Below, piece by piece: positions 1-8,806 of a stretch of DNA of 18,351 bases. The notes under the pieces were generated by a model. That model ran no database searches and was not told where the DNA came from. It worked only from the letters and a program-made list of their open reading frames with translations. A program made the translations under genes and the position numbers. Position 1 is the first letter of the stretch. Each line of letters begins with the position of its first letter. This DNA comes from Mycobacterium sp. SMC-4 (GTDB lineage: Bacteria; Actinomycetota; Actinomycetes; Mycobacteriales; Mycobacteriaceae). The stretch lies in assembly GCF_025263265.1 (NCBI RefSeq), contig NZ_CP079874.1:1-18351 (forward strand), read 5' to 3'.

Positions 1-2488
1 GTTCACTGACCAGATCATGGGTGGGCGCCAAGAGCAGGGAGTGCTGTCCCTGATCGTTGTCTTCGCGCCATGCCTCAAAGGCCATGTCGAGGGCCATGGC
101 GTCGGTGCCTACGTGGACGCGTTGGTGGTCGATGTAGAAGGCGATGCCCGACGGATCTCCCTCGCGCAGCGCGAGTCCGGCCTGGGCTTCGGAGGGCGAG
201 GCGAACCGCATGACTTGGGAAAGAGTGATCGCGCCGCTGCTGTGGGCGAGGTCGCGCAGCACCCCGCCCGCGCTGATGGATGCGAGTTGTTTGTCGTCTC
301 CGATGAGTCGGACGCTGGCTCCTCGGGCCAGCGCTGCGGCGATCACGGAGTCCAGGGCAAGGGTGCCGGCCTTGCCTGCTTCGTCGATGACCAGCAGGGT
401 GTTCTCGTCGATGCGGTCGAACCATTCGCGGGCCGGATCGCTTGCGTCCGCGTGCGGGTTGGTGTGCAGCCAGTTGAATTTGTCGACGGTGTCGGCCACG
501 TCGATGTCGATTTCGGCACGCAGGATTTGGGCGGCGCTGGCGCTCGGGGAGAGGCCGATAACTGTGCCGCCGGAGTCCTCCCATGCCCGTGCGAGGGCGG
601 CCATCGCGGTGGTTTTGCCAGCACCTGCGGGCGCCAGTGCCAGCATCACTCGCTGACCGCGGCTGGCCATCTGGCGGACCAGCTCGGCCTGCCCGGCGTT
701 GAGTTCGCGGCGGTGTGCGGCTTGGGATAGTAGGGCCATTTCGACGTCGGTGGAATCGACGCGGCGGCCATCGGTGAGGGTGGCAGCGGCCAGGATGCGT
801 TGTTCGGCGGCGAGGATTTCGGCGCTGGTGTAGGTCTGGCTGCCGGCCAAGCGGTAGACGCTTGATCCGTCTCGACGGCGCAGTACATCTGGTTCACCGA
901 GGTCGGTGTCGGGGCTGCTGGCGTGCCGCACGCTCAGTGGCTCAGACAGCGCGAGGTCTGCGATCTGGGCGGCCAGTCCTTCGGTGTTGGCATGCCCGCT
1001 TGACCGAATGACGCGCAGCGCCTCGGCCAGGACGTGGGTGCGCTGCCAGGTGGAGCGGGACTGTGAAACGGTGGCGATGACGCGCTGCGCCTGAGTGGTC
1101 ATCCACTCCGAGGTGATTGGTGCCGCGGTGCGGGCAGCCCCGCCGAGGCAGCGTCCTAGCATCGCGTTGAGCGATTGCTCGTCGCCTAGTAGTCCGATGG
1201 CTTGGGCTCGCCATTCCTGCCGTTGTTCGGCCAGCGACCGCGGTTCGTGCTTGGCGGCGCGGGTCGCCAAGTTGGCCTGCTGGAACAGCGCGATGGACTC
1301 TGGTGTGGTGGGTTCGCGGCCATGCTCGGTTTGGAACTTCTTGGCCAGCACGGCGTATTCGGCGTCGATCGCGGCGCGTCGCGACGACCACAACTCGATC
1401 AGTTCTGGGCTGACGCCGACGACCTCGCGGACTTCCCGCTTGCCTTCTGGGGTGTGGCCGCGCGCGGCGAACTGCATCCCAAGTTCGGCGCCCAGGTATG
1501 CCTCCAGTCGGGTGTTGTACAACTCCGAGGCCGCGACCGTGGAGGCGTAGAGAGGTCGGCCGTCGAGGGCGTACCAGCGCCAGATGCCGTCGGTGCCGCG
1601 GGCGCGGACCTTGTTGGAGACCGCGACGTGGGTATGCAGGCCGGGGTCAGAAGCGCGGGTATCGCGGTGCAGGAAGTGCGCTGCAATGAAGCCGTCGGTG
1701 TCGACCTGTGCGATGCCTTGAGCGCCGATGCGGGTGTAGGCGGCATGGTCTTGCAGGTAGTCCTGGGCGTCCTCAACGGCTCGGGTGTGGCACTTTTCGA
1801 TGATCTCTGCGATGTGCAGCGGCGCTAGTGCGTAGAGCGCGGAGACGCTTTTGACCGGGGTGTAGGTCATGTCGTAGCCGGCCACCGAGGTGGTGAGTTG
1901 GCGGGTTCCGCGGGCGATGTATCCGGTCAGTTCCCGTTCATCGGCGGGCGGTCGGCCGTGTTCTTCTTCGAACATCTCGGTCGCTATGCGCGTGCGCATA
2001 GCGGCCCGCTGTTCCTCGTCAATGGCGGCGTTCCAGTGCTTGCCGAGGCTGACGTTGTGGTCACGGAAAGCGACCGCAAGCCGTTGCTGCAGCGGGGTTT
2101 CCCCGGCGTTGACATGGAACGGGCGCCCGAGTTTGACGGCGGCGAGGGCACCGTTGCGGCTGGCTCCTTCGGCGATCAGGTGCCGTGCCAGCGGGGTCGC
2201 ATTGGGGTGGACGCCGAGACCGAACAGGTTCTTCATCTGGTCCTCGGTGACTTCGGACCCGGCTTCGACGTTCCATTGCTCTGCGCCCTGGTCGGTGTAG
2301 ACCCGGTGCTCCATCCCGGCCGCCAAGCCGGCGAGGCCACGTCCGGCCCACCGCCCCGGAGTCTCGCCCTTCGACGAGTAGTAATCCCCGAGCGATTCAG
2401 GCCCGGAGTGGGTGCGGTCGTGGGCAGCCACCTGCCGAACCAGATACAGGTATCCGGTTCCCGCAGTGAGCTTGTGGATACCCATCAC
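1..2488 (-). CDS. traA: MobF-type conjugative relaxase/helicase TraA, N-terminal part (runs off the left edge)
   Basis: The frame stays open for about 829 codons from the start to the window edge, so the C-terminus (rest of the helicase) is missing. The product begins (V)MGIHKLTAGTGYLYLVRQVA, the typical start of actinobacterial TraA/TrwC relaxases. Counting from the ATG at 2485, tandem tyrosines sit at residues 35-36 (DYYSSKGETPGRW), the candidate nicking tyrosines. The three-histidine metal site is H273, H284 and H286 (HRDTRASDPGLHTHV). Near residue 620 a helicase starts with Walker A APAGAGKTT, followed by Walker B LLVIDEAGKAG. Proteins of this family nick oriT, stay covalently bound to the strand and unwind it during conjugation. 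GTG at 2488 or ATG at 2485 could be the start; no strong ribosome site decides between them. Together with the palindrome upstream, it marks this end as part of a conjugative or mobilizable element. Confidence 0.93.
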   Translation of the reverse strand, partial: MMGIHKLTAGTGYLYLVRQVAAHDRTHSGPESLGDYYSSKGETPGRWAGRGLAGLAAGMEHRVYTDQGAEQWNVEAGSEVTEDQMKNLFGLGVHPNATPLARHLIAEGASRNGALAAVKLGRPFHVNAGETPLQQRLAVAFRDHNVSLGKHWNAAIDEEQRAAMRTRIATEMFEEEHGRPPADERELTGYIARGTRQLTTSVAGYDMTYTPVKSVSALYALAPLHIAEIIEKCHTRAVEDAQDYLQDHAAYTRIGAQGIAQVDTDGFIAAHFLHRDTRASDPGLHTHVAVSNKVRARGTDGIWRWYALDGRPLYASTVAASELYNTRLEAYLGAELGMQFAARGHTPEGKREVREVVGVSPELIELWSSRRAAIDAEYAVLAKKFQTEHGREPTTPESIALFQQANLATRAAKHEPRSLAEQRQEWRAQAIGLLGDEQSLNAMLGRCLGGAARTAAPITSEWMTTQAQRVIATVSQSRSTWQRTHVLAEALRVIRSSGHANTEGLAAQIADLALSEPLSVRHASSPDTDLGEPDVLRRRDGSSVYRLAGSQTYTSAEILAAEQRILAAATLTDGRRVDSTDVEMALLSQAAHRRELNAGQAELVRQMASRGQRVMLALAPAGAGKTTAMAALARAWEDSGGTVIGLSPSASAAQILRAEIDIDVADTVDKFNWLHTNPHADASDPAREWFDRIDENTLLVIDEAGKAGTLALDSVIAAALARGASVRLIGDDKQLASISAGGVLRDLAHSSGAITLSQVMRFASPSEAQAGLALREGDPSGIAFYIDHQRVHVGTDAMALDMAFEAWREDNDQGQHSLLLAPTHDLVSE

Positions 2489-2661
2489 GGCTTGAACGCT
2501 AGGCAGCGGTGATGACGATCCCAAGGCTCGGACGCCCCCACCGACCGACGCCACCCGAACCGCCGTTACCGAACCTACCGGCGCAGGGGTCGTATTCATT
2601 CGGGGTGAATACGCCTTCACGCTGGTCGGCATGTAGCGCCGGGTATTGCTCTGTTCGCTTT
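2489..2661. other. Intergenic region upstream of traA; candidate regulatory or oriT region
   Basis: This 173-bp gap separates the end of mmpL from the start of traA, both on the minus strand. No gene is visible in it. It holds a short inverted repeat at 2591-2613 and a small direct repeat, CCGAACC, at about 2554 and 2569. MobF relaxase genes often have their oriT close by, so an origin of transfer is possible here, but no nic site is recognisable. Confidence 0.3.
2591..2613. promoter_or_regulatory. Inverted repeat upstream of traA, probable operator
   Basis: CGTATTCA at 2591-2598 is the exact reverse complement of TGAATACG at 2606-2613, with a 7-base spacer. It lies about 105 bp upstream of the traA start and about 70 bp outside the last codon of mmpL. 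The position suits a transfer-gene repressor site or part of oriT. Its AT content is higher than that of the surrounding sequence. The function is inferred. Confidence 0.4.
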
Positions 2662-5600
2662 TCACCTCTCCTGGACCAGCACGTGAGGTGCGTCCTTAAT
2701 GCCTCCTGGGTTGGTCTGACCGGGTCGCGGGTTTGTTGCTTTGGTGGGCCACCAGCTGGCTTCGCGTAGGAGTGTGGCGATGGCGGGCACGGTGAGGGTG
2801 CGCACGAGGAAGGTGTCGAGCAGCAGCCCGAAGCCGATGATGAGGCCGGCTTGGATCATGATGGCGACTGAGCCGACCATGAGGCCGAACATGCTGGCGG
2901 CGAATATGAGGCCAGCGGAGGTGATGACGGCTCCGGTGTTTGCCACGGTGCGCAGGACGCCGACGCGGATGTTGGTTCCGGATTCTTCGCGGAGCCGTGA
3001 GACGAGCAGCATGTTGTAGTCGGCGCCGACGGCGACGAGGATGATGAACGCCAGCAGCGGTACGGGCCAGGCGATTTCGTGGCCCAGTCCCCATTGGAAG
3101 ACTACGACGCCGATGCCGAGTGATGCGAGGTAGTTGAGCACGACGGTGCCTAGTAGGTAGAGCGGTGCTAGGAGTGCGCGCAGTAGTAGGACCAGGATGA
3201 CGCCGACGATGATGATGGTGGCGATGGCTAGTTGTGCGAAGTCGGCCCAGAGGAGTCGTTGGATATCGGAGTTGACGGCGGGGAAGCCGGCTACGGACAC
3301 GGTGGCGTCGGCGAGTGACGTGTTGGGTCGTGCGGTGTTGGCGGTGTCGGTGATGCGGCTGGCGAGGTCCATGGCTTCAACGCTGTATGGGTCGTGGCTG
3401 CTTTCGATCATGAACCGCGCTGTTTTGCCGTCCGGTGAGAGGAATTGTTCGGCGACGTCGGTGAATTGCCGGTTCTCGAATGCGTTGGCGGGCAGGTAGA
3501 AACCGCTCGAGGAGTCGGAGTCGGCCGCTGCGCGCGAGGAGTTCTGTAGTTGGGTGGCGATCTGGCTCATGCCGGACAGCATTTCGATGTTGCTGTCGGC
3601 GAGGGTGCGGACGCCGGTGGCGAGTGCTTGGGCGCCGGAGGCCAGCTGTCCGATTCCGTCCTGCAATCGGCGGAGATTTGTGGTCAGGTCGGCGGGGTCA
3701 CCCAGGGCTCCGAATGCCTTGTCCAGTGAGGCGACTGCGTTCTGGACGTTGGCGAGGGTGCCACCAACGGTGGCATTGGTGGCGGGATCGTAGCGGTCCC
3801 CGAGGTCGGCGATTTGGTTGAAGAATCCGTTGTCGCGCAGAGTGACCAGGATCTGGACCTGGTTGCGGATTTGGGCGCATTGTGGGGTGGTGGCGCACCA
3901 GGGTGAGGTGTTGAGGGCGCCGACGAGTGGGTCGAGTTGAGTGATTGCGTTTTGGGCTTGGTTGGCCAGCGGTCGTAGTCCTGGGCCGGATTGGATGGCT
4001 TGGTCGACGGCGGGGGCAGTGGCGGAAAGTTGTTGCAGCAGCGGCCGGAATTGGTTGACCTGAGTTCCTGCGGATTGGGCTTGGGTGAGGATTCCGGCTA
4101 GTGGTGTGAAGGCGGTGCGCACGGTGCTGTCGAGTTGGGCGAGGCCGTCGGCGAGCTGGTCGGCGCCGTCGGTGAGTTTGGTGAGGTCGTCCTTGCGGGA
4201 GTTGCCCTCGGCGACGGCGCCGGCCATTTTGTCGCCGATCTGGCCGTTCTGCCAGGCCAGTTCTGCTTGGTCGAGGCGCTCTCCGGTGGGGCGGGTGACT
4301 CCGGAAACCTTGGTGACGCCGGGGATCTGGGAGACGCGGGAGGCCATCTCGTCAAGATCGGCCAGTCCTTTGCCGGTCCGCATGTCGGTCGGATTTTCCA
4401 CGACGAGGAATTCGCTGATGACGACGTCTTTGCGGAAGTGGCGGTCCAGCAGGTGGTAGCCCAGGTTGCTGGCCGTGGTGTCTGGTTGGCCCTTGCGGTC
4501 GTCGTAGCTGATTTTGATGGTTGCTGCCGCTGCCGACAGGGCGAGCAAGATGACCAGGCTGACGATGAGTAGTGGCACGGGACGGCGGACCACGGCGACG
4601 GCGACGCTGTTCCAGTAGCGGCGGGTGCGATCGGGTTTGGGTTCACCGATGCCGCGTTTGGCGGCTAGCGACAGCACCGGTGGCAGCAGGGTTACGGTGG
4701 CCAGAAATCCGAACAGTACGGCGATGGCACACGCGGGGCCAAGGGCGGCGAAGACGCTGAGCCGCGCGAAGACCATGGCCAGGAACGCGAGTGCGACGGT
4801 GGCGGCGGAGGCGAGGATGACGCGCCCGATGCTGGCGGTGGCGTGGATGACGGCCTGATCGGCGGGTACTTGGGCGCGGCGCTGTTCGTGGTATCGGCTG
4901 ATCAGAAATACGGTGTAGTCGGTTCCCGCGCCGAGCAGGATCGCAGTCATGAAGGCGACGGTGAACTGGGAGACGGGCATGCCCATCTCGCCGAGGGCGG
5001 ACAGCACGCCGCGCCCGACTGCCAGGCTCAACCCGATTACTAGCAGCGGTAACAGCGCGGTGAACACCGACCGGTAGACGATCAGCAGGATCAGGGCGAT
5101 CACGCCCGCGGTAGCGATTGAGATCAGCAGCAGGTCGTGCTCGGCGGATGCGATCATGTCGCTGAAGGTTGCCGGTGGTCCCGTCACTTGCACAGTCGTG
5201 GTCGAGCCGGTGAAGACCTCGGCGGCGATGTTGCGCACCGCGTTTACCGATTCGGCGGCCGTGGGGTCTCCGAGGGTGCCGGTGACACCTACGGGCAGGT
5301 ACCAAGCTTTGCGGTCGGCGCTGACTGCCTGGGCTTCGGTAATCGGATCGGACAGTAGGTCCTGCACCAGCAGGACGTGGTTGCCTTCGCCCTGCAACCG
5401 GCGCACGAGTTCGCCGTAGCGCTGCCGTGCAGTCGGAGTCAAGCCATTGGGGTCTTCCATGGCGACGAACACCATGGTTTTTGAGCCTTCTTCGCCGAAA
5501 GCGGCGCTCATGCGGTCAACCGTCTGCAAGGACGGCGCATCGCGAGGGATGAGGTCCACCGACTGTTGGCGCACCACGGTTTCTAGCTGGGGGAACAGCA

Positions 5601-5784
5601 ACGCGAGGACGACCGCGGCGCCTAGCCATACCCCGATGACCAGCGCTTTGTGTCGGAGGGTGAATCGGGCTAGCGCTGCCAACCGTTCGCTGTACTCGCG
5701 GGTTTCGGCCGGGTTGGGGGATCCGTTGTCCCGCTGGCCACGGCGCGTGGCCTGGCCTGGGGAATCTGCAGTGCCGTCGGTCAC
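2662..5784 (-). CDS. mmpL: MmpL-family RND transporter
   Basis: This complete 1040-residue protein has MmpL architecture. It has a short cytoplasmic N-terminus, a first membrane helix at about residues 48-66, a large extracytoplasmic loop, and a helix bundle from about 217 with the GTDYTVFLISRYHE motif (D289-Y290). A second long loop (about 425-830) is rich in coiled-coil-like ADQLADGLAQL stretches. The second bundle carries GADYNMLLVSRLRE (D922-Y923). The paired Asp-Tyr motifs are the proton-relay positions in this family. MmpL proteins export lipids, siderophores or drugs across the mycobacterial inner membrane. No mmpS partner is visible. The GTG start at 5784 has GGAGG four bases upstream. 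The promoter carries a palindrome whose sequence recurs at two other promoters in the window. The substrate cannot be assigned; a lipid or acyl compound is a reasonable guess from the neighbouring thioesterases and TetR genes. Confidence 0.95.
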   Translation of the reverse strand: MTDGTADSPGQATRRGQRDNGSPNPAETREYSERLAALARFTLRHKALVIGVWLGAAVVLALLFPQLETVVRQQSVDLIPRDAPSLQTVDRMSAAFGEEGSKTMVFVAMEDPNGLTPTARQRYGELVRRLQGEGNHVLLVQDLLSDPITEAQAVSADRKAWYLPVGVTGTLGDPTAAESVNAVRNIAAEVFTGSTTTVQVTGPPATFSDMIASAEHDLLLISIATAGVIALILLIVYRSVFTALLPLLVIGLSLAVGRGVLSALGEMGMPVSQFTVAFMTAILLGAGTDYTVFLISRYHEQRRAQVPADQAVIHATASIGRVILASAATVALAFLAMVFARLSVFAALGPACAIAVLFGFLATVTLLPPVLSLAAKRGIGEPKPDRTRRYWNSVAVAVVRRPVPLLIVSLVILLALSAAAATIKISYDDRKGQPDTTASNLGYHLLDRHFRKDVVISEFLVVENPTDMRTGKGLADLDEMASRVSQIPGVTKVSGVTRPTGERLDQAELAWQNGQIGDKMAGAVAEGNSRKDDLTKLTDGADQLADGLAQLDSTVRTAFTPLAGILTQAQSAGTQVNQFRPLLQQLSATAPAVDQAIQSGPGLRPLANQAQNAITQLDPLVGALNTSPWCATTPQCAQIRNQVQILVTLRDNGFFNQIADLGDRYDPATNATVGGTLANVQNAVASLDKAFGALGDPADLTTNLRRLQDGIGQLASGAQALATGVRTLADSNIEMLSGMSQIATQLQNSSRAAADSDSSSGFYLPANAFENRQFTDVAEQFLSPDGKTARFMIESSHDPYSVEAMDLASRITDTANTARPNTSLADATVSVAGFPAVNSDIQRLLWADFAQLAIATIIIVGVILVLLLRALLAPLYLLGTVVLNYLASLGIGVVVFQWGLGHEIAWPVPLLAFIILVAVGADYNMLLVSRLREESGTNIRVGVLRTVANTGAVITSAGLIFAASMFGLMVGSVAIMIQAGLIIGFGLLLDTFLVRTLTVPAIATLLREASWWPTKATNPRPGQTNPGGIKDAPHVLVQER

Positions 5785-5806
5785 TGGGCCTCCACTAGTA
5801 GCGAAT

Positions 5807-5839
5807 CGTAGCGATACTATCGGTATCGCTACGCTACCG
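5807..5839. promoter_or_regulatory. Palindromic operator at the mmpL promoter (site A)
   Basis: CGTAGCGATA (5807-5816) and TATCGCTACG (5824-5833) are perfect reverse complements separated by 7 bases. The site begins 23 bases upstream of the mmpL start codon, where a repressor would block transcription. The 26 bases at 5814-5839 match 14131-14156 at 23 of 26 positions. The region also aligns with the minus strand of 12911-12943 across both half-sites. A TetR-family protein is the likely ligand (inference). Confidence 0.7.
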
Positions 5840-5869
5840 CATGTAGTGCAAGTGGTGGCGGGGCCGTCG

Positions 5870-5901
5870 TCGCCAGGCCGCGCAAAGCGCGCGGCTGGCG
5901 A
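5870..5901. repeat. GC-rich hairpin-forming inverted repeat
   Basis: CGCCAG (5871-5876) pairs with CTGGCG (5895-5900), and CCGCGC (5878-5883) with GCGCGG (5889-5894). There is one bulged G and a five-base loop, and a closing T-A pair at 5870/5901. No run of T follows on either strand, so it is not a standard terminator. It could be a transcript structure or a repeat element remnant. Confidence 0.4.
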
Positions 5902-6114
5902 AGGGGCCGGCGACCGCTATCGAGTCGGGACCGGGCCGACGGTCGCAGTGGGCAGAGGAATGATCGAACACTCAGTGGGTTTCTGGAAGCCAGGGCTGAC
6001 GCTGTAAGTCGACGACACTGGCCTTGGATGCCGTTCAGGGTCTTGCTGTTGCTGTTCTCGGACGTTGGTCGTCGGGCGCACGCACGGCCACATCGCGTAG
6101 CGGGGCCGCTAGCT

Positions 6115-6750
6115 CTAGGTTTGCGCTTCGGTTGTGGCCGACTGGCCCGTGTTCTGCAGCAGCACGTAATTGCCTAGGCTGCCCAGGAAACCTGCGCAGT
6201 GCTGAACGAGTTCATCTGTGGTGAATTCCAGTTCTCCGTCGAGTCGGCGGCGCAAGACTTCGAATAGCCCTCCCACGCCCAAGGTCGAAGCCAAATGGGC
6301 AACCCCCACGGCAGAGTCGGCGATGTCGAGGTGAAGTCTGGCTTCGCGCAAGACAAGGTCGGTGAAACCTGCCATTAGTTCGCTGCGTAGCTCTCGGAGC
6401 AGCGGCTCGGTTGCAGATTCCACGAACAGGATCCGACCCAGCCGCGGGTCGTTGTCGATCATGCCGACCAGCCTGCGGATTGGCGCGTACGCCAATACCT
6501 CCGGTGGCTCGCCGGCATCGGGGATCGCGTCGACTATCACCTCCTGGAAGGTGGCATAGAGCTGCTGGTAGACAGCCCGCAGGAGTGCGTCTCGGTCGGA
6601 GAAGTGCTGGTAGAAGTACCGTGACGTGACACCCGATTCAGCGCAGACGGCAGTCACAGTGGCGGCGGCAACGCCGCGCGTGCCGATCAACTCCGTTGCG
6701 GCCTCGATGAGACGGGTGCGCCGGTTCCGGTGACGCTCCTCGGCGGACAT
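6115..6750 (-). CDS. TetR-family transcriptional regulator
   Basis: The 211-residue protein starts MSAEERHRNRRTRLIEAATE and has the N-terminal TetR helix-turn-helix at about residues 30-51 (TVTAVCAESGVTSRYFYQHF). A variable ligand-binding domain follows. I start it at ATG 6748-6750 because the open frame upstream of that methionine (to 6888) would overlap the divergent gene and has no TetR-like character. No strong ribosome site is seen. It is divergently transcribed from the ferritin-like protein gene at 6855 with about 100 bp between them. That gap holds an inverted repeat that is a good candidate for its operator. It probably represses its neighbour and itself; the inducer is unknown. Confidence 0.88.
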   Translation of the reverse strand: MSAEERHRNRRTRLIEAATELIGTRGVAAATVTAVCAESGVTSRYFYQHFSDRDALLRAVYQQLYATFQEVIVDAIPDAGEPPEVLAYAPIRRLVGMIDNDPRLGRILFVESATEPLLRELRSELMAGFTDLVLREARLHLDIADSAVGVAHLASTLGVGGLFEVLRRRLDGELEFTTDELVQHCAGFLGSLGNYVLLQNTGQSATTEAQT

Positions 6751-6798
6751 TCCGCTATACACCCGCGCCGAAACCACGTGGATAGCTTGCCATCTAAT

Positions 6799-6820
6799 TC
6801 TGACAAGGCTTAGAGTCAGA
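6799..6820. promoter_or_regulatory. Inverted repeat between divergent TetR and ferritin-like genes
   Basis: TCTGAC (6799-6804) and GTCAGA (6815-6820) are perfect reverse complements with a 10-base spacer. The pair sits in the divergent promoter region, 35 bases before the start at 6855 and 49 bases before the TetR start. It is a likely operator for the TetR protein. The sequence is unlike the other operators in the window. Confidence 0.5.
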
Positions 6821-6854
6821 TTGACAGCGCGTCCTTGGCGAATGGGAGAACAAC

Positions 6855-7724
6855 ATGAGCGACGATTCGTCCACACGGCCCACCGCACGGGTCGTCCCGA
6901 AGCCCCGCCGTGTTCGATTCGATATGCCTGCTGGGACCAGTCGGCAGCACTTCGTTGATGGCGACTTGGTGATGAGCCACTTTGTGTCCACCTTGTCGGC
7001 CACGTTCCCCGAAGGCGAAGACTTCTTTATCCGGTCAGTCCGCGAGTACCGGGACCACATCAGCGACGCTGACCTCAAGGAGGCGGTCAAGGGGTTTATC
7101 GCACAAGAGGCCACCCACCGACACCAGCATCGGCTGCTCAACGATCGGCTTCAAGCAATGGGCTATCCCACCGAGGGGATCGATCGGCATGTCAAGAAGC
7201 TGGTTGGCCGACTTGAGAAGCGTTTTTCTCCCAAGATGCGCCTGGCTGTGACGGCCGCCCTCGAGCACTACACGGCGACATTCGCCGAGATCATTCTCAC
7301 CAGCGACGAAGCTCAAGAACTGATCGGCGACACCGAAGTGCGGCCTATTCTGCTCTGGCACGCACTGGAAGAATGCGAGCATAAGGCCGTTGCTTTCGAT
7401 GTCTACGAGACGGTCGGTGGAAGCGAACGCACCAGGGTCTGGGGGATGCGGATCGCCAGCCTCCTCTTGTTCAGCGAGTTGGTCATCCAGACCACCCGCT
7501 CTCTGGCTGGTGACCGTTCCGCCTACAACCCGGTGCGCTTGCTGCGCAGCCTTCGAGCCTTCCGTCATAACCCGCTATTCAGCCCAGCAGCAATTGCGCG
7601 CTTTCGCTCCTACACCCGCGCCGGATTTCATCCCGACGACTGGGACAGCGCAGAAATCCTCGAACGCTGGACCAAGGAACTCTTCGACGCCGATGGTGGC
7701 CAGCAAGTGCGTAGTGGCGTCTAG
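6855..7724 (+). CDS. Ferritin-like 'metal-dependent hydrolase' family protein
   Basis: The 289-residue product resembles the actinobacterial/proteobacterial family annotated as metal-dependent hydrolase (Pfam Metal_hydrol, PF10118 from memory). The pattern of acidic and histidine residues fits a four-helix di-metal site: GEDFF near 54-58, EATHRHQH at 85-92 (E85, H88), EHYTATFAE at 137-145, and EECEHK at 172-177 (E173, H176). Whether the family is hydrolytic is uncertain; the metal pattern looks more like a di-iron oxygenase fold. The start ATG 6855 has GGGAGA eight bases upstream. Divergence from a TetR gene with an inverted repeat between them suggests inducible expression. It is convergent with the alpha/beta hydrolase gene across a 133-bp gap with no obvious terminator. 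Confidence 0.85.
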   Translation: MSDDSSTRPTARVVPKPRRVRFDMPAGTSRQHFVDGDLVMSHFVSTLSATFPEGEDFFIRSVREYRDHISDADLKEAVKGFIAQEATHRHQHRLLNDRLQAMGYPTEGIDRHVKKLVGRLEKRFSPKMRLAVTAALEHYTATFAEIILTSDEAQELIGDTEVRPILLWHALEECEHKAVAFDVYETVGGSERTRVWGMRIASLLLFSELVIQTTRSLAGDRSAYNPVRLLRSLRAFRHNPLFSPAAIARFRSYTRAGFHPDDWDSAEILERWTKELFDADGGQQVRSGV

Positions 7725-7857
7725 CTCGACCAGAGCCCGGCACAGTTCAAAGTCGGCCTTAACCGAAGAACACTTCATGGGCTCCGCTTCGCGCGCTGTG
7801 AAGTCAAGATCGGTTCTGACTACTGGCCGATCGATGGTGCTCGACCAACGTCGCGAC

Positions 7858-8748
7858 CTACAGGAGGTTCCGGCCGAGGAACTCGGTGACGGCGCAGCCG
7901 AAGGCGTCGTTGTCGTCGCCGGCGATCATGTGTCCGGTGCCGGATACGTCGACGGTCTCGGCGTGGGGAACCAGTTGCTTGAACTCGTCGACGGTGGCTT
8001 GGGAGACCACGTCGGACAAGAGGCCCCTTACGAGAAGTGTTGGGGCATTGACCCGTCGGGCTCCGTCGATCAGCAGGTGGCTGATTGCGTCGAATTGCTC
8101 CGTTCCCGTGGTCGATTCGTCGCGGAGAAAGTCGAAGTTGGAGTGAATGAATGCCGGGTCCCACCGCCAGATCCAGCGGCCGTCGTGACGCTGCCGTAGC
8201 ACCTTGCGCAGGCCGTCGACGTTGGCCGGGCGCGAGCGATGGGGGTTGTACGCGGCGATCACCTCTGCGGCGTCAGAGAGGGTGCTAAAGCCATCGGGAT
8301 GTGCGGCCATGAACGTCACCACGCGACGGGCGCCCTGGAATTCAAGTCGCGGGGTGACGTCGACCAGGACGACCGCCGCCCACGACGCCCCGGATGTCAA
8401 CAGATGCGTGCCGAGCACGGTCATGCCCCCAAGGGATGCACCTACGACCGCAGGGGCGGTATAGGCGCTGAAGTGCTCGCGCACGGCGAGAAGATCGGTC
8501 GCGAGTCGCTCGATGTCGTACCTGCCGGCTGGGTCCCAGTCGCTGTCGCCGTGACCGCGGGTGTCGTAGGCGACGACTGTGTATCCGCATGCGTGGAGGC
8601 GACGCGCTGAAGTGCTCCACGCGTGCCGGTTCTGGCCGCCGCCGTGCAGGAGCAGCACGACGGGACGGGCGTCATCGTGGCCGTAGCAGTCCGCAGCCAG
8701 GGCGATCCCGTCCTGGGTTCGGACCCGATGCTGCACGGCGGAGGTCAT
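7858..8748 (-). CDS. Alpha/beta-fold hydrolase
   Basis: The 296-residue protein has a complete alpha/beta hydrolase signature. The oxyanion-hole motif is HGGGQNRHAW at 35-44. The nucleophile elbow is GASLGG with S105. The probable acid is D246 (LLSDVVSQ), and the histidine is H273 (GTGHMIAGDDND). The S-D-H spacing suits esterase, C-C hydrolase or haloperoxidase-like members; the substrate cannot be told. ATG 8748 has AGGAAGG five bases upstream. The gene lies 58 bp downstream of the thioesterase gene at 8807-9259 on the same strand, so the two probably form an operon acting on a CoA-linked or ester substrate (inference). Confidence 0.92.
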   Translation of the reverse strand: MTSAVQHRVRTQDGIALAADCYGHDDARPVVLLLHGGGQNRHAWSTSARRLHACGYTVVAYDTRGHGDSDWDPAGRYDIERLATDLLAVREHFSAYTAPAVVGASLGGMTVLGTHLLTSGASWAAVVLVDVTPRLEFQGARRVVTFMAAHPDGFSTLSDAAEVIAAYNPHRSRPANVDGLRKVLRQRHDGRWIWRWDPAFIHSNFDFLRDESTTGTEQFDAISHLLIDGARRVNAPTLLVRGLLSDVVSQATVDEFKQLVPHAETVDVSGTGHMIAGDDNDAFGCAVTEFLGRNLL

Positions 8749-8806
8749 GACACCTTCCTGGCGAGATCGTCGTCCGCCCGAAGCGTGGGCCCGGCAGCAA
8801 GCGCCT

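Larger units (their letters stand above)
5785..6114. other. Intergenic region between mmpL and the upstream TetR gene
   Basis: No convincing gene lies in these 330 bases. The part nearest mmpL holds the palindromic operator at 5807-5839. A GC-rich hairpin lies at 5870-5901, and a small inverted repeat TAGCGG/CCGCTA at 6098-6111 directly follows the stop codon of the TetR gene. I see nothing recognisable in the remaining stretch from about 5905 to 6095. Confidence 0.6.

Noticed and set aside
17..1828. Several long plus-strand reading frames opposite the relaxase gene (for example 17-730 and 1202-1828)
   Set aside because: They are antisense shadows of the traA frame, which carries the relaxase histidines and Walker motifs. 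The plus-strand products resemble nothing and lack ribosome sites.
5870..5901. The GC-rich hairpin as a Rho-independent terminator
   Set aside because: No T run follows on either strand, and it is more than 200 bases past the end of the TetR gene.
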